Part shown: in pieces, positions 43,775 to 52,641 of the stretch
Position numbering within the stretch: position 1 is the first letter of the stretch
Layout: every line of letters starts with the position of its first letter
DNA from: RFSX01 sp965248155
GTDB taxonomy: Bacteria > Bacteroidota > Bacteroidia > Chitinophagales > Saprospiraceae
Reading direction: 5' to 3'
Length of the DNA: 64,000 nt
NCBI GenBank assembly: GCA_965248155.1
Contig: CBDFIO010000001.1
Location: 372,001 to 436,000 of the forward strand
Notes under the pieces: generated by a model
Told to the model about the DNA's origin: nothing
What the model saw: only the letters and a program-made list of their open reading frames with translations
Database searches by the model: none
Position numbers and translations under genes: made by a program

Positions 43775-45301
43775 ATGTCCTCCAAAAAAATTAATTCCGC
43801 ACTCATCTCTGTATTTGATAAATCCGGACTTGAACCTATTGTAGAACATCTAAAGAAATTAGACATTATAATCTATTCTACTGGTGGCACATATACTTTT
43901 CTTGAAAGTCAAGGATTAGAACCAATCAAGGTTGAAGATATAACATCCTATCCTTCAATTTTGGATGGCAGAGTTAAGACTCTGCACCCGAAGGTTTTTG
44001 GAGGGATATTGGCAAGAAGAGAAGAGGATCATCTTATGCAATTGGAAGAATACGATATTCCAGAAATTGACTTGGTCATTGTTGATTTATATCCTTTTGA
44101 AGAAACATTGAAGAGTACATACGATGAAGAACGCATTATTGAAAAAATAGATATTGGTGGAATAGCTTTAATCAGAGCAGCAGCTAAAAACTTTAATGAC
44201 ATTTTGATAATTCCGTCAAAAGAGAAATATGGTTTTCTTGAAACTGTATTAGACGACCAGTCCGGTCAGACAAGTCTTGAAGACAGAAAAGAAATGGCCG
44301 CCGCCGCCTTCGCTGTTTCCTCTCATTATGATACTGCTATATATAATTATTTTAACAGAGATCAGGATTTGGAAAGTATGAAATTAAGTTTCAATGAAGG
44401 GTCTTCATTAAGATATGGTGAAAACCCTCATCAAAAAGGAATATACTTTGGAGAATTAAACGATGTTTTTGAAAAATTGGCTGGTAAGGCTTTATCATTT
44501 AATAATCTCGTAGATATTGATGCTGCTATCCAAGTGATGTCAGAATTCAGGGATGAAGCTCCAACATTTGCCATTCTCAAACACACAAATACATGTGGGA
44601 TCGCAAGTAGGAATAATGTCAATGATGCATGGAAAGCTGCTTTGGCAGGAGATCCGGTTTCGGCATTCGGAGGCATTCTTATTTCAAACAGTAAAATAGA
44701 TCTTACAACAGCAGAAGAAATCAATCAATTGTTTTATGAAGTCCTTATAGCTCCCGATTTTGATGATGATGCTCTTGAACTTTTAAAAACAAAGAAAAAA
44801 AGGGTTCTTCTTAACTTGAAAAACTATTTTAAACAAGATAAAAATTACAAGAGTATCTTGAATGGTGTAATTGTTCAGGACATGGATTTGAAAATGGAAT
44901 CCGGACAAGATTTTATCTGTAGGACGAAAGTAGAACCTTCAAAAGAGCAAGTTGATGATCTGGTATTTGCTAATAAAATAGTGAAACACCTAAAATCCAA
45001 TACTATTGTTCTTGTAATGGATGGCCAATTGTTGGGAATGGGTTGTGGTCAAACATCCAGAGTTGATGCATGTCACCAAGCCATCAAGAAAGCTATTCAT
45101 TTTGGCTTTGACCTCAATGGTGCTGCAATGGCATCAGATGCATTTTTCCCATTTCCTGATTGTGTGGAAATAGCAGATAATGCAGGTATAAAAAGTATCA
45201 TTCAGCCCGGTGGATCGATAAAAGATCAGTTAAGTATTGACTATTGCGATGAAAATGAACTATCTATGGTTTTTACAAATACCAGACACTTCAAACATTG
45301 A
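43775..45301 (+). CDS. purH: Bifunctional AICAR transformylase/IMP cyclohydrolase
   Basis: 508 residues from ATG at 43775. The N-terminal IMP cyclohydrolase has 'SVFDKSGLEPIVEHL', 'STGGTYTFLES' and 'GRVKTLHPKVFGGILARR'. The C-terminal transformylase has 'LRYGENPHQKGIYF', 'FAILKHTNTCGIAS' and 'GDPVSAFGGI' with 'ASDAFFPFPDCVEIADNAGIKSIIQPGGSI'. It performs the last two steps of purine synthesis. Its CAT-TGA end overlaps the TTG start of coaX. Confidence 0.98.
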   Translation: MSSKKINSALISVFDKSGLEPIVEHLKKLDIIIYSTGGTYTFLESQGLEPIKVEDITSYPSILDGRVKTLHPKVFGGILARREEDHLMQLEEYDIPEIDLVIVDLYPFEETLKSTYDEERIIEKIDIGGIALIRAAAKNFNDILIIPSKEKYGFLETVLDDQSGQTSLEDRKEMAAAAFAVSSHYDTAIYNYFNRDQDLESMKLSFNEGSSLRYGENPHQKGIYFGELNDVFEKLAGKALSFNNLVDIDAAIQVMSEFRDEAPTFAILKHTNTCGIASRNNVNDAWKAALAGDPVSAFGGILISNSKIDLTTAEEINQLFYEVLIAPDFDDDALELLKTKKKRVLLNLKNYFKQDKNYKSILNGVIVQDMDLKMESGQDFICRTKVEPSKEQVDDLVFANKIVKHLKSNTIVLVMDGQLLGMGCGQTSRVDACHQAIKKAIHFGFDLNGAAMASDAFFPFPDCVEIADNAGIKSIIQPGGSIKDQLSIDYCDENELSMVFTNTRHFKH

Positions 45302-46017
45302 ATCTAGTTGTTGACATAGGTAATTCTTTTATTAAGATCGCCGTCTTCAAAGAAGACACCATTTTGTATAGCAAATATCATAAAACTTTTCATGTAAAAG
45401 ATTTAAAGGTCTTAAGAAAGAAATATCCCTTTTCAAGAGCAATAGCCTCATCTGTCAGACAAAATAATCCTTATTTCATACAACATTTATTGAAGAATTA
45501 TAATCTTCTATTATTGGACCACAAAACGAAAGTACCGATAAAGAATATGTATAAAACACCTTCAACTTTAGGTTTTGATCGTCTTGCTGCAGTAGTAGGC
45601 GGAAATCATCTTTATGCTAAGAAGAATGTACTTGTGATTGATATAGGAACATGCATGACTTTTGACTATATAGATAAAGCGGGAAATTATCTCGGCGGAA
45701 ACATTTCTCCCGGTATAGAAGTGAGGTTGAAATCAATGAATGAATACACATCTAGTTTGCCATTGGTCAAGAGAAGTAATAACCAAGACATCCTAGGTAA
45801 AACCACCAAATCAGCGCTTCAAAATGGGGCTGTGAAGGGAATAAAATATGAGATTGAGAGTTTTATTAAAACTTTAACTAAAAAGATGGGCCATTTAACG
45901 GTCATTTTAACCGGTGGAGACGCTTTATATTTTGGAGAACTCATAGAATCTAAGATATTTGTGGACCCAAAGCTTGTGCTCAAAGGACTTAATGAAATAC
46001 TTAAATACAATAGTTAG
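45298..46017 (+). CDS. coaX: Type III pantothenate kinase
   Basis: 239 residues from a TTG start at 45298 that overlaps the purH TGA (TTGA). ASKHA-fold motifs are 'NLVVDIGNSFIKIAVF', 'TPSTLGFDRLAAVVGG', 'VLVIDIGTCMTFDYID' and 'YLGGNISPGIEVR'. It catalyses the first step of CoA synthesis and needs a monovalent cation. Its end overlaps the next gene by 26 bases, forming a purH-coaX-OMP-TPR operon. Confidence 0.95.
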   Translation: MNLVVDIGNSFIKIAVFKEDTILYSKYHKTFHVKDLKVLRKKYPFSRAIASSVRQNNPYFIQHLLKNYNLLLLDHKTKVPIKNMYKTPSTLGFDRLAAVVGGNHLYAKKNVLVIDIGTCMTFDYIDKAGNYLGGNISPGIEVRLKSMNEYTSSLPLVKRSNNQDILGKTTKSALQNGAVKGIKYEIESFIKTLTKKMGHLTVILTGGDALYFGELIESKIFVDPKLVLKGLNEILKYNS

Positions 46018-47344
46018 AAAAGGAATAGTGCTAATCGCACTTTTAATGCCTATACTTTCCTGGGCTCAACCCAAGGACAATTCACCATATTCTAGGTTTG
46101 GAATAGGAGATATAGTTGATGATAATTTTTTAGCATCACAATATATGGGCGGCTTAGGGGCTTCTTTTATAGACCCTTATAATATCAATATTGTTAATCC
46201 GGCTTCTCTGAGTTATTTAGGAGCATCAACTTTTGATATTGGACTTTTTGCAGAACGTTCTACACTCACAGATAATCAAAACATATCTGTATCCAGATGG
46301 AATGGGAATCTTAATTATCTTTCTTTAGCATTCCCTTTACAGAATGCATTAAATGATATTCTAGATCGTAAGAAAAGAGATATTAATGCAGGAATGGGAT
46401 TTACCTTGATGCCATATTCTACTGTTGGATATGATATTTCTTCATTTTTGTTTGATGAAAATTTTGGAGAATATGAAATAAATTATCAAGGATCAGGAGG
46501 CTCATACCAATTCCTATGGAGTAATGGTATCAGATATAAAAATCTTGCTGTTGGTTTAAATCTTGGGTATCTTTTTGGAAAGATAAGCAATGTTACAAAT
46601 ATCAATTTTACTGATTCAGACGCTGCATTTACCAGTTTTTTAGATAGGAATACAAATATTTCCGGATTTGTATGGCGAGGAGGTATAATGTATACCCATA
46701 TTTTAAATCAAAAGAAGTCTGCTGATGATCAATCCACTGAATTCAAAAAATTTGTATTTGGTTTGTATGTCAATTCCTCGACTTCCTTAAATACGCGAGC
46801 CAATATTTTTGAAGCATCTTTATTAAGTTTGCCCGGAGGAGAAACAATAATCGATACATTTAAAGATGTACGTGGGGAAAAAACTGAAGGAACATTACCC
46901 TCAGAGATTGGACTTGGTGTATCTTACGTAAATGGTAACAGTTTTTCTCTTGGGATGAACTATGAAACGACTAAATGGTCAAATTTCTCAAGCGAAATTG
47001 TTAATTATAATTTAAAAGACACATATAAGTTATCTTTCGGAGGTTTTTATCGTCCAAATTATAAATCGATCACGAATTACTTCTCAAGAGTGTATTATAG
47101 ATTTGGAGGATTCTACCAAAAAGTACCGGTAGAAATTAACCAAGGAGAGGATATAAAAGATTACGGGATTAGTGTAGGTTTGGGAATGCCATTTTTCTAT
47201 CAAAGAAAGATATCTCATGCCAACCTGGGTGTAACTTTGGGATGGAAAGGAAATGGGACTTCAATTGAAGAAAGGTATATTAAATTTTCATTTAGTTTTA
47301 CCTTCAATGATGATGAGTGGTTTATTAAAAGAAAGTATAATTAA
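45992..47344 (+). CDS. Bacteroidota outer-membrane beta-barrel protein of unknown function
   Basis: 450 residues from ATG at 45992; earlier TTG starts inside coaX would put residues before the signal peptide. The signal peptide ends 'LSWAQ' (about residue 23), and the mature protein begins 'KDNSPYSRFGIGDIVDD'. Alternating amphipathic strands and the ending 'YIKFSFSFTFNDDEWFIKRKYN' fit an outer-membrane barrel. This family is commonly found next to coaX in Bacteroidota (from memory) but its role is not established. It overlaps coaX by 26 bases. Confidence 0.75.
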   Translation: MKYLNTIVRKGIVLIALLMPILSWAQPKDNSPYSRFGIGDIVDDNFLASQYMGGLGASFIDPYNINIVNPASLSYLGASTFDIGLFAERSTLTDNQNISVSRWNGNLNYLSLAFPLQNALNDILDRKKRDINAGMGFTLMPYSTVGYDISSFLFDENFGEYEINYQGSGGSYQFLWSNGIRYKNLAVGLNLGYLFGKISNVTNINFTDSDAAFTSFLDRNTNISGFVWRGGIMYTHILNQKKSADDQSTEFKKFVFGLYVNSSTSLNTRANIFEASLLSLPGGETIIDTFKDVRGEKTEGTLPSEIGLGVSYVNGNSFSLGMNYETTKWSNFSSEIVNYNLKDTYKLSFGGFYRPNYKSITNYFSRVYYRFGGFYQKVPVEINQGEDIKDYGISVGLGMPFFYQRKISHANLGVTLGWKGNGTSIEERYIKFSFSFTFNDDEWFIKRKYN

Positions 47345-47359
47345 TAAATAACAGTACAC

Positions 47360-48781
47360 ATGGATAAGATCAGAAACTTAAGCTTTGTTACTCTAACCAT
47401 GATTTTAATGAGTCAAACCTCCTTTGCTCAATACAACTCTTGGATTGGAGATCCAAAGGAGGAAGATGCTTCCAATGCTCACTCTATTTACAGACAGGCT
47501 ATCAAAGCAGAAGATTGGGATATCGCATTTGAAAACTGGGAAATTGCATATACATTGGCTCCTGCAGCTGATGGCAAGCGAGATTATCATTTTCTTGACG
47601 GTGTAAAATTATATGTTAACAAGTTCAAGAAGGAAGCTGATGCTGAGATGAAGAAAGAATATGTAGCCATTATTGACAGACTTTATACTGAGGCTATTGA
47701 AGCTTATGAAACCAGAGCTATTAAACCTTCAAAATGTGGAGACAATCCTGATTGTTATGTGAAAAAAATAGGATATGTATTAGGAAGGAAAGGCTTTAAC
47801 ATGTTTTATACATTAAATTCGGTTTACAGCAAGAACCTTGCTGTTTTCGAGGAATCTATGGATTTGGCAGGCAATGATTCTGAGTATATCATTTTTGATC
47901 CCGTTTGTGCAATGATCGTATATCAATTTCAAAAAGGAAAAATGGATAAGGAGAAAGTCCTTATGCTTTATAATAAAATGGAAAGCATTGCTAATTATAA
48001 TCTAGAACACCATAAAACCTTAGGTCAATACTACGAGCAGGCATGGAAAGCTGCAAAATCTAAGCTTGCTCCAATTGAACCTGACATTTTTGATTGTGAG
48101 TACTTTAAGCCAAAATATAAATTACTCTATGATGAAAATCCTGATGACTATGACAATCTTAAGAACATCCTGGGATTACTTAAGAAAAGAGGATGTGAAG
48201 AAAGTGATCCTTTTGTTATGGAATTAGATGAGAAATGGAAGATTTACGCCGCTGAAGAAAATGCTAAAAGGCAAGCTGAATTCGAAGCTAACAATCCAAA
48301 TATAGTAGCCAAGAAAATGTATGATGAAGGTGATTTTAGAGGGGCAATAAACAAATATGATGAAGCGATTGATTCAGAATCTGATCTTGAAAAGAAAGCA
48401 AGTTATTTATTTTCAAAAGCGTCAATTCAGTTTAGAAAATTGAAGCAATATGCTACAGCCAGAGCCACAGCATATGAAGCTGCTAAAATGAAAGAGGGAT
48501 GGGGAAGACCTTACATGCTTATCGGTGATATGTATGGTCAAACTGCTAGAAACTGTGGGGATGACTGGAATCAGAGATTAGCAATTATTGCAGCAATTGA
48601 TAAATATAATTATGCTAAATCCTTAGATCCTGAAGTAGCCGATGAAGCAAAAACCAGGGTTTCAAAATATTATGGCTCTCTTCCTGACATTTCTGAGGGT
48701 CACATGAGAGGAAATAAAAAAGGAGATGTTGTAAAAGTAGGTTGCTGGATTGGTGAGCAAGTAAAAGTTAGATTTAAATAG
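47360..48781 (+). CDS. Exported TPR protein, paralogue A
   Basis: 473 residues. Signal peptide of about 23 residues ending 'TSFAQ'. Tetratricopeptide-like helices run through most of the protein ('AKKMYDEGDFRGAINKYDEAIDSESDLEKKASYLFSKA'). It contains a Cys pair (CGDNPDCY) and ends with 'KKGDVVKVGCWIGEQVKVRFK'. It resembles the protein at 51072-52514 ('APAADGKRDYHFLDGVKLY' versus 'APAANGSIKYQFEDGLRIY', and the Cys-Trp-Ile ending), so the two are paralogues flanking pfkA. Likely periplasmic and structural or assembly related; no function is known. Confidence 0.75.
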   Translation: MDKIRNLSFVTLTMILMSQTSFAQYNSWIGDPKEEDASNAHSIYRQAIKAEDWDIAFENWEIAYTLAPAADGKRDYHFLDGVKLYVNKFKKEADAEMKKEYVAIIDRLYTEAIEAYETRAIKPSKCGDNPDCYVKKIGYVLGRKGFNMFYTLNSVYSKNLAVFEESMDLAGNDSEYIIFDPVCAMIVYQFQKGKMDKEKVLMLYNKMESIANYNLEHHKTLGQYYEQAWKAAKSKLAPIEPDIFDCEYFKPKYKLLYDENPDDYDNLKNILGLLKKRGCEESDPFVMELDEKWKIYAAEENAKRQAEFEANNPNIVAKKMYDEGDFRGAINKYDEAIDSESDLEKKASYLFSKASIQFRKLKQYATARATAYEAAKMKEGWGRPYMLIGDMYGQTARNCGDDWNQRLAIIAAIDKYNYAKSLDPEVADEAKTRVSKYYGSLPDISEGHMRGNKKGDVVKVGCWIGEQVKVRFK

Positions 48782-48807
48782 AATAAAAAACTCCACGGAA
48801 TATAATA

Positions 48808-48839
48808 AGCCTTCAACTTAATGTTGGAGGCTTTTTTTT
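48808..48839 (+). terminator. Rho-independent terminator after TPR gene A
   Basis: AGCCTTCAAC (48808-48817) pairs with GTTGGAGGCT (48823-48832) through one T-G pair, with loop TTAAT, followed by a run of T. It ends the purH-coaX-OMP-TPR operon and overlaps the end of the opposing pfkA remnant by 2 bases. Confidence 0.85.
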
Positions 48840-49156
48840 AATCCCCAAATGATATACCAATCATTCTTGCCGTTTCAACCAGCTGATGATTTGTTTGAAT
48901 ATGTTTGTAATGGCTAATTGCGTCTTGGATCGAAGCATCTTCTATCTTATGGTTTTTGTAGGTAGCCATTCTGCCAAATTGTGCATCCTTGACCATTTGA
49001 AATGCCTTAACCCCAAATGCAGTTGCTAAAATCCTATCAAAAGCTATTGGTGTGCCCCCTCTCTGGATATGTCCCAATACAGCTACTCTTACATCGGGTT
49101 CACAGCCCTCATCTTCCAGTGACTTTCTTAATACATTTCCTATTCCTCCTAATATA
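48838..49156 (-). pseudogene. pfkA: 6-phosphofructokinase, C-terminal part (split and frameshifted)
   Basis: Carries the C-terminal third of an ATP/PPi-PFK-like enzyme. Downstream of the IS982 element the frame reads 'HVILGGIGNVLRKSLEDEGCEPDVRVA' and then, after a 2-base duplication (GTGT at about 49079-49083 read on the minus strand), 'LGHIQRGGTPIAFDRILATAFGVKAF' to the stop at 48838. Deleting two bases joins the halves as 'VRVAVLGHIQRGG', a family motif with sugar-phosphate ligands. So this half is broken independently of the insertion. TTG at 49077 is the first apparent start of the last block and cannot give a working enzyme. Confidence 0.88.
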
Positions 49157-50188
49157 ACGTGAGTTTGATGTAAGACTAGGCCAAAAGGAGTTGTTTGGTA
49201 TCGACCAGATTCTTATAAATGGAGGGTTTAGATTCTTTAAACCCGTAGGCACAAAGTCCACCAAGTATATTGACGAAAAATCCGGCAAAGGAACGATGCC
49301 TTGTATGTTCGATCTGTGAAATATTTTTGAGTTGGTCAATAATGGTTTCAGAGATAGCAAGTTTTCGGAGCAGAAGAGCATCCTGTAGGGGTGTAATCAT
49401 TTTGGATTTCATATTCCGTCTCAACTTAGTAATCAAATGAATACCTCTCAAGAAAAGAGTGTCAAAGATTTGCTTGTTGACAATATAGCCTTTATCACCG
49501 AACAACCGGCCATAGACCTTCTTCATAAACCGTTTACACTTCAATACGGCATTATCATGCACATTGCCCGGAGTGAGTTGAAAATCAATCACTTCGCCCC
49601 GGTCATTATGAACCAGATGAAGTTTGAAACCATAAAACCAACCCTTTGAAGTCTTGCCTCGTTTGGCCAGTCCAGCAAACACCTTGTGGGAATGAATCCT
49701 TCGATTGTGACAGACCCGGATACTGGTTGAATCAATAAAGGATATCCCACTACATTTACCCATTCGGTACATCTTTACAAACAAGGCTAATGGTAGGACC
49801 GCTTTGGTTTGCAACTCCACCATCCGATTATAAGATACCAGATTGGGAAAATAGCCGCGCATATGTTGGCAGACATGATTCTGGTAAAAGTGCTTAAAGC
49901 AACGGTATCCACTCATATGAAAAAATACGATGATGCTCATCACCTCGCTCATGGATAACCTGCAGGTACGATTCCGTCGATTTTTCTTTCCCTCTAGGGT
50001 ATGAGATTTTTAAAAGTGATCGAAATCGGTGAAAAAATCATCGAAAGCACAGAAAATTGCAATAATTTGACTATCTTTCATAGTAGAGCTTTTTTGTTTT
50101 AATTAATTGATTATCAACTATTAAGATAAACAAAATTGCTCTTTCTTTTTATCCTATTTTTCCACTTCCTTACGTCGAACTCACGTTA
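49157..50188 (-). mobile_element. IS982-family insertion sequence inside pfkA
   Basis: About 1032 bp bounded by inverted repeats: TAACGTGAGTTTGATGTAAG at 49157-49176 and its near copy TAACGTGAGTTCGACGTAAG at 50169-50188 read on the minus strand. One transposase gene lies on the minus strand, the same as pfkA. A target duplication could not be identified, so the ends may be off by a few bases. It separates the pfkA N-terminal part from the C-terminal part. Confidence 0.88.
49176..50081 (-). pseudogene. IS982-family transposase with a premature stop
   Basis: The frame from ATG at 50081 encodes 'MKDSQIIAIFCAFDDFFTD' and then meets TAA at 50010-50012 (codon 24), after which the same frame continues 'KSHTLEGKKNRRNRTCRLSMSEVMSIIVF' to 49176. 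Without the stop it is 301 residues, matching IS982. The DDE core is intact: 'GISFIDSTSIRVC' (Asp), 'LFGDKGYIV' (Asp) and 'GIHLITKLRRNMKS', with a Glu in 'NISQIEHTRHRSFAGFFVN'. An internal start at 49952 could yield 258 residues without the N-terminus. Probably inactive, or else the stop is a sequencing error. Confidence 0.8.
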
Positions 50189-50966
50189 ATTTAATATTCT
50201 CTTCATCTTCTATAATCTTGCCAATAACTTCATCTTGTATTTTTGCTCCTTCTGCTATAACAATATTTACAAATCCTCTGCCTTTATCGTATCTTTTATT
50301 TATCTCTTTTCTCACATTCTTTATTGTAAATGGGATTTCCGGAATTAAACAAATTTCAGCACCTCCAGCCAATGCTGTATGAAGGGCAATCCAACCTGCA
50401 TCTCTTCCCATAACTTCTAATATCATTACTCTGTTATGACTTGAAGCTGTTGTAACCAATTTGTCAAAAGCATCTGTTGCTATTTGAACAGCCGTACTAA
50501 ATCCAAATGTCAAATCAGTTGTGGACAAATCGTTGTCAATCGTTTTTGGGACACCAATTATGTTTACTCCTTTTTCAAATAGATGTTGTGAAATAGCCTG
50601 TGATCCATCTCCACCAATATTGATCACTGCGTCAATATTCATACTATTGATTCGATTTATCAGCTTGTCGGTTAAATCTTTATAAATGTAACTTCCGTCT
50701 TCCTGAAGAACGGGATAAGACATCGGATTTCCTTTATTTGTGGTTTTTATGATTGTACCACCAAGAACATGAATTCCTTTTATTGCTTCATTGTTAAGAG
50801 GGACGAGTTCCATCGGATCTTTAAGCAAACCATTAAATGCTTCAATACTTCCTATGACTTCCCAGTTTCCATCATTTTCTGCTGATTTAACTATAGCTCT
50901 TATGACCGCATTAAGTCCGGGGCAATCACCTCCACCGGTTAATACAAGGATTTTCTTCTTCGACAT
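50189..50966 (-). pseudogene. pfkA: 6-phosphofructokinase, N-terminal part
   Basis: The part before the IS982 element is 'MSKKKILVLTGGGDCPGLNAVIRAIV' through 'IVIAEGAKIQDEVIGKIIEDEENIKL'. It has the nucleotide-binding 'GGGDCPGLNAVIR' and 'GGDGSQAISQ', the catalytic 'PKTIDNDLSTTDLTFGFSTAV' with Asp-Asn-Asp, and the sugar-binding 'MGRDAGWIALHTA'. It resembles the ~340-residue PFKs (some PPi-dependent) with Asn rather than Gly in GGDGS-type contexts, so cofactor is not assigned. As a lone ORF it would end at TGA at 50178-50180, just inside the element. It lacks the substrate-binding C-terminal domain. Confidence 0.9.
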
Positions 50967-51053
50967 TATACTATATTATATATTAAATACGCTATATAGA
51001 TATCCAAATATGGCACTTTTTAGAATTTATAAAGTGATTCCCATACCAATCAT

Positions 51054-51061
51054 TATTTTTG
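51054..51061 (+). promoter_or_regulatory. Promoter element of TPR gene B
   Basis: TATTTTTG matches TAnnTTTG, 11-20 bases before the candidate starts at 51072-51081. No TTG at -33 is in a good position. Confidence 0.4.
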
Positions 51062-51071
51062 CCATCTAAGT

Positions 51072-52514
51072 ATGTATATGATGAACAGATATTTCAGATC
51101 TTTTTCGACTTTATTATTTTTAATTTTTGTGTTTGTACAATGTACTCCAAAAGTCACTGAGCCCGTTCAAAAAGAAATACCTGTAGTAGTTGAAAAGCCT
51201 AAGGAAGATAATAATCCTTGCATCACACTAAACGAATTAAGCAATTCTAAAAGAAATGAAATTGAGACCGCATATGTTCTATATAAAGATCAAATAAAGC
51301 TCAAGAACTACAGTAAAGCTTTTCCCCTTTGGAAAGAAGCTTATTATAATGCTCCTGCTGCAAATGGATCTATTAAATATCAATTTGAAGATGGTTTGCG
51401 TATTTATAAGCATTTCTATGAAAATGAAAGTGATCCTGGTAAAAGAGCAGAATATGTGGACACCATTATGAGCATATATGATAAAAGAATTGAGTGCTTC
51501 GGTGAGAGAGCTTATATAGCAGGAAGAAAAGCATTTGATTACTATTATTATTATCAGGATCAAGCTAATGATGAAGAGGTATTCGAACTTTTTAAGGAAG
51601 CAATTAATGGTAAAGGCAAACGTGCAGACTATTTTATTATTAATCCTTTTTCAAAAATTATTTCAGATAAAGTTGTTACTGAACAAATTTCGATAGAGGA
51701 AGGTAATAAATATGCAATGATGCTTTTGGAAGCTATCGAATATGGAAGTGCATCCGGTAAAAATGTAGAAGCATGGTCAATAATTAATGATTATGCGCCT
51801 GCCAGATTGGAAAATCTTGAAGGAATTGAAGGAATGTATGATTGTTCATATTATGAAAAGAAATACCTCAATTTGGTGAGAGAGAATAATACAGACTGTG
51901 AAATTATCAACAGAGCCTATAGCCGACTTTTATGGGGCAAATGTGATGCGGACAATACCAGTTTAATTGAAATAGCAGAAATCAAAGAGACGAATTGTTA
52001 TACACCTCCTCCTCCTGATGGACCACTTAAACGAGCATATACAGCATATACAGAAGGACGGTACCTTGTAGCTGTTCGCTTATTTGATGAATTTGTCAAT
52101 ATCACAGAGGACCCTGAGAAGAAGGCAAAATATAATCTGCTTATTGCCAAGATCTACTATGGTGACATTAAGAATTTCTCTCTTTCGAGAAAATATGCAT
52201 TGAATTCTCTTGAAAACAATCCTGAATCAGGCGAGCCTTATTTGTTAATTGGAAAATTATATGCTTCTAGTGGACCGCTATGTGGTCCAGGGAGAGGATG
52301 GGATAGCCAAATAGTAACATGGGCAGCAATAGATATGTGGCAAAAAGCTAAATCAGATCCATTAGTCTCAAAAGAAGCCAGAAAACTAATCGCTACTTAT
52401 TGGCAGTATATGCCGAATAAGGAAGATATCTTTTTAAGAAACATTAAATCAGGGAGTGTTTTCAAGATTCCTTGTTGGATTAACAGGACTACAAAAGTTA
52501 GAACTTCAGATTAA
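51072..52514 (+). CDS. Exported TPR lipoprotein, paralogue B
   Basis: 480 residues from 51072, but starts at 51078 or 51081 are possible. The signal peptide ends in 'VFVQC' (Cys about residue 24-27), a likely lipobox. The body holds TPR-like repeats ('AYTEGRYLVAVRLFDEFVN ... YNLLIAKIYYGDI'), paired Cys, and the ending 'SGSVFKIPCWINRTTKVRTSD', paralogous to 47360-48781. It differs in carrying a lipobox and a Thr/Pro/Glu-rich linker after it. Function unknown. Confidence 0.75.
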   Translation: MYMMNRYFRSFSTLLFLIFVFVQCTPKVTEPVQKEIPVVVEKPKEDNNPCITLNELSNSKRNEIETAYVLYKDQIKLKNYSKAFPLWKEAYYNAPAANGSIKYQFEDGLRIYKHFYENESDPGKRAEYVDTIMSIYDKRIECFGERAYIAGRKAFDYYYYYQDQANDEEVFELFKEAINGKGKRADYFIINPFSKIISDKVVTEQISIEEGNKYAMMLLEAIEYGSASGKNVEAWSIINDYAPARLENLEGIEGMYDCSYYEKKYLNLVRENNTDCEIINRAYSRLLWGKCDADNTSLIEIAEIKETNCYTPPPPDGPLKRAYTAYTEGRYLVAVRLFDEFVNITEDPEKKAKYNLLIAKIYYGDIKNFSLSRKYALNSLENNPESGEPYLLIGKLYASSGPLCGPGRGWDSQIVTWAAIDMWQKAKSDPLVSKEARKLIATYWQYMPNKEDIFLRNIKSGSVFKIPCWINRTTKVRTSD

Positions 52515-52641
52515 TTCCAAATTCATTTTAAAATTATTGTCTTTTCAGTCATACCGATTGAGCTAGCTTCAATGAATTAACATTTAGCTCCATTTATGAC
52601 ATGTTTCCTTAGTAGATTATATTTAATTTTATGATCGACTG

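Noticed and set aside
49150..49160. Direct repeat ACGT or ATATTA as IS982 target duplication
   Set aside because: Both choices leave the pfkA halves out of frame and fall within or beside the inverted repeats.
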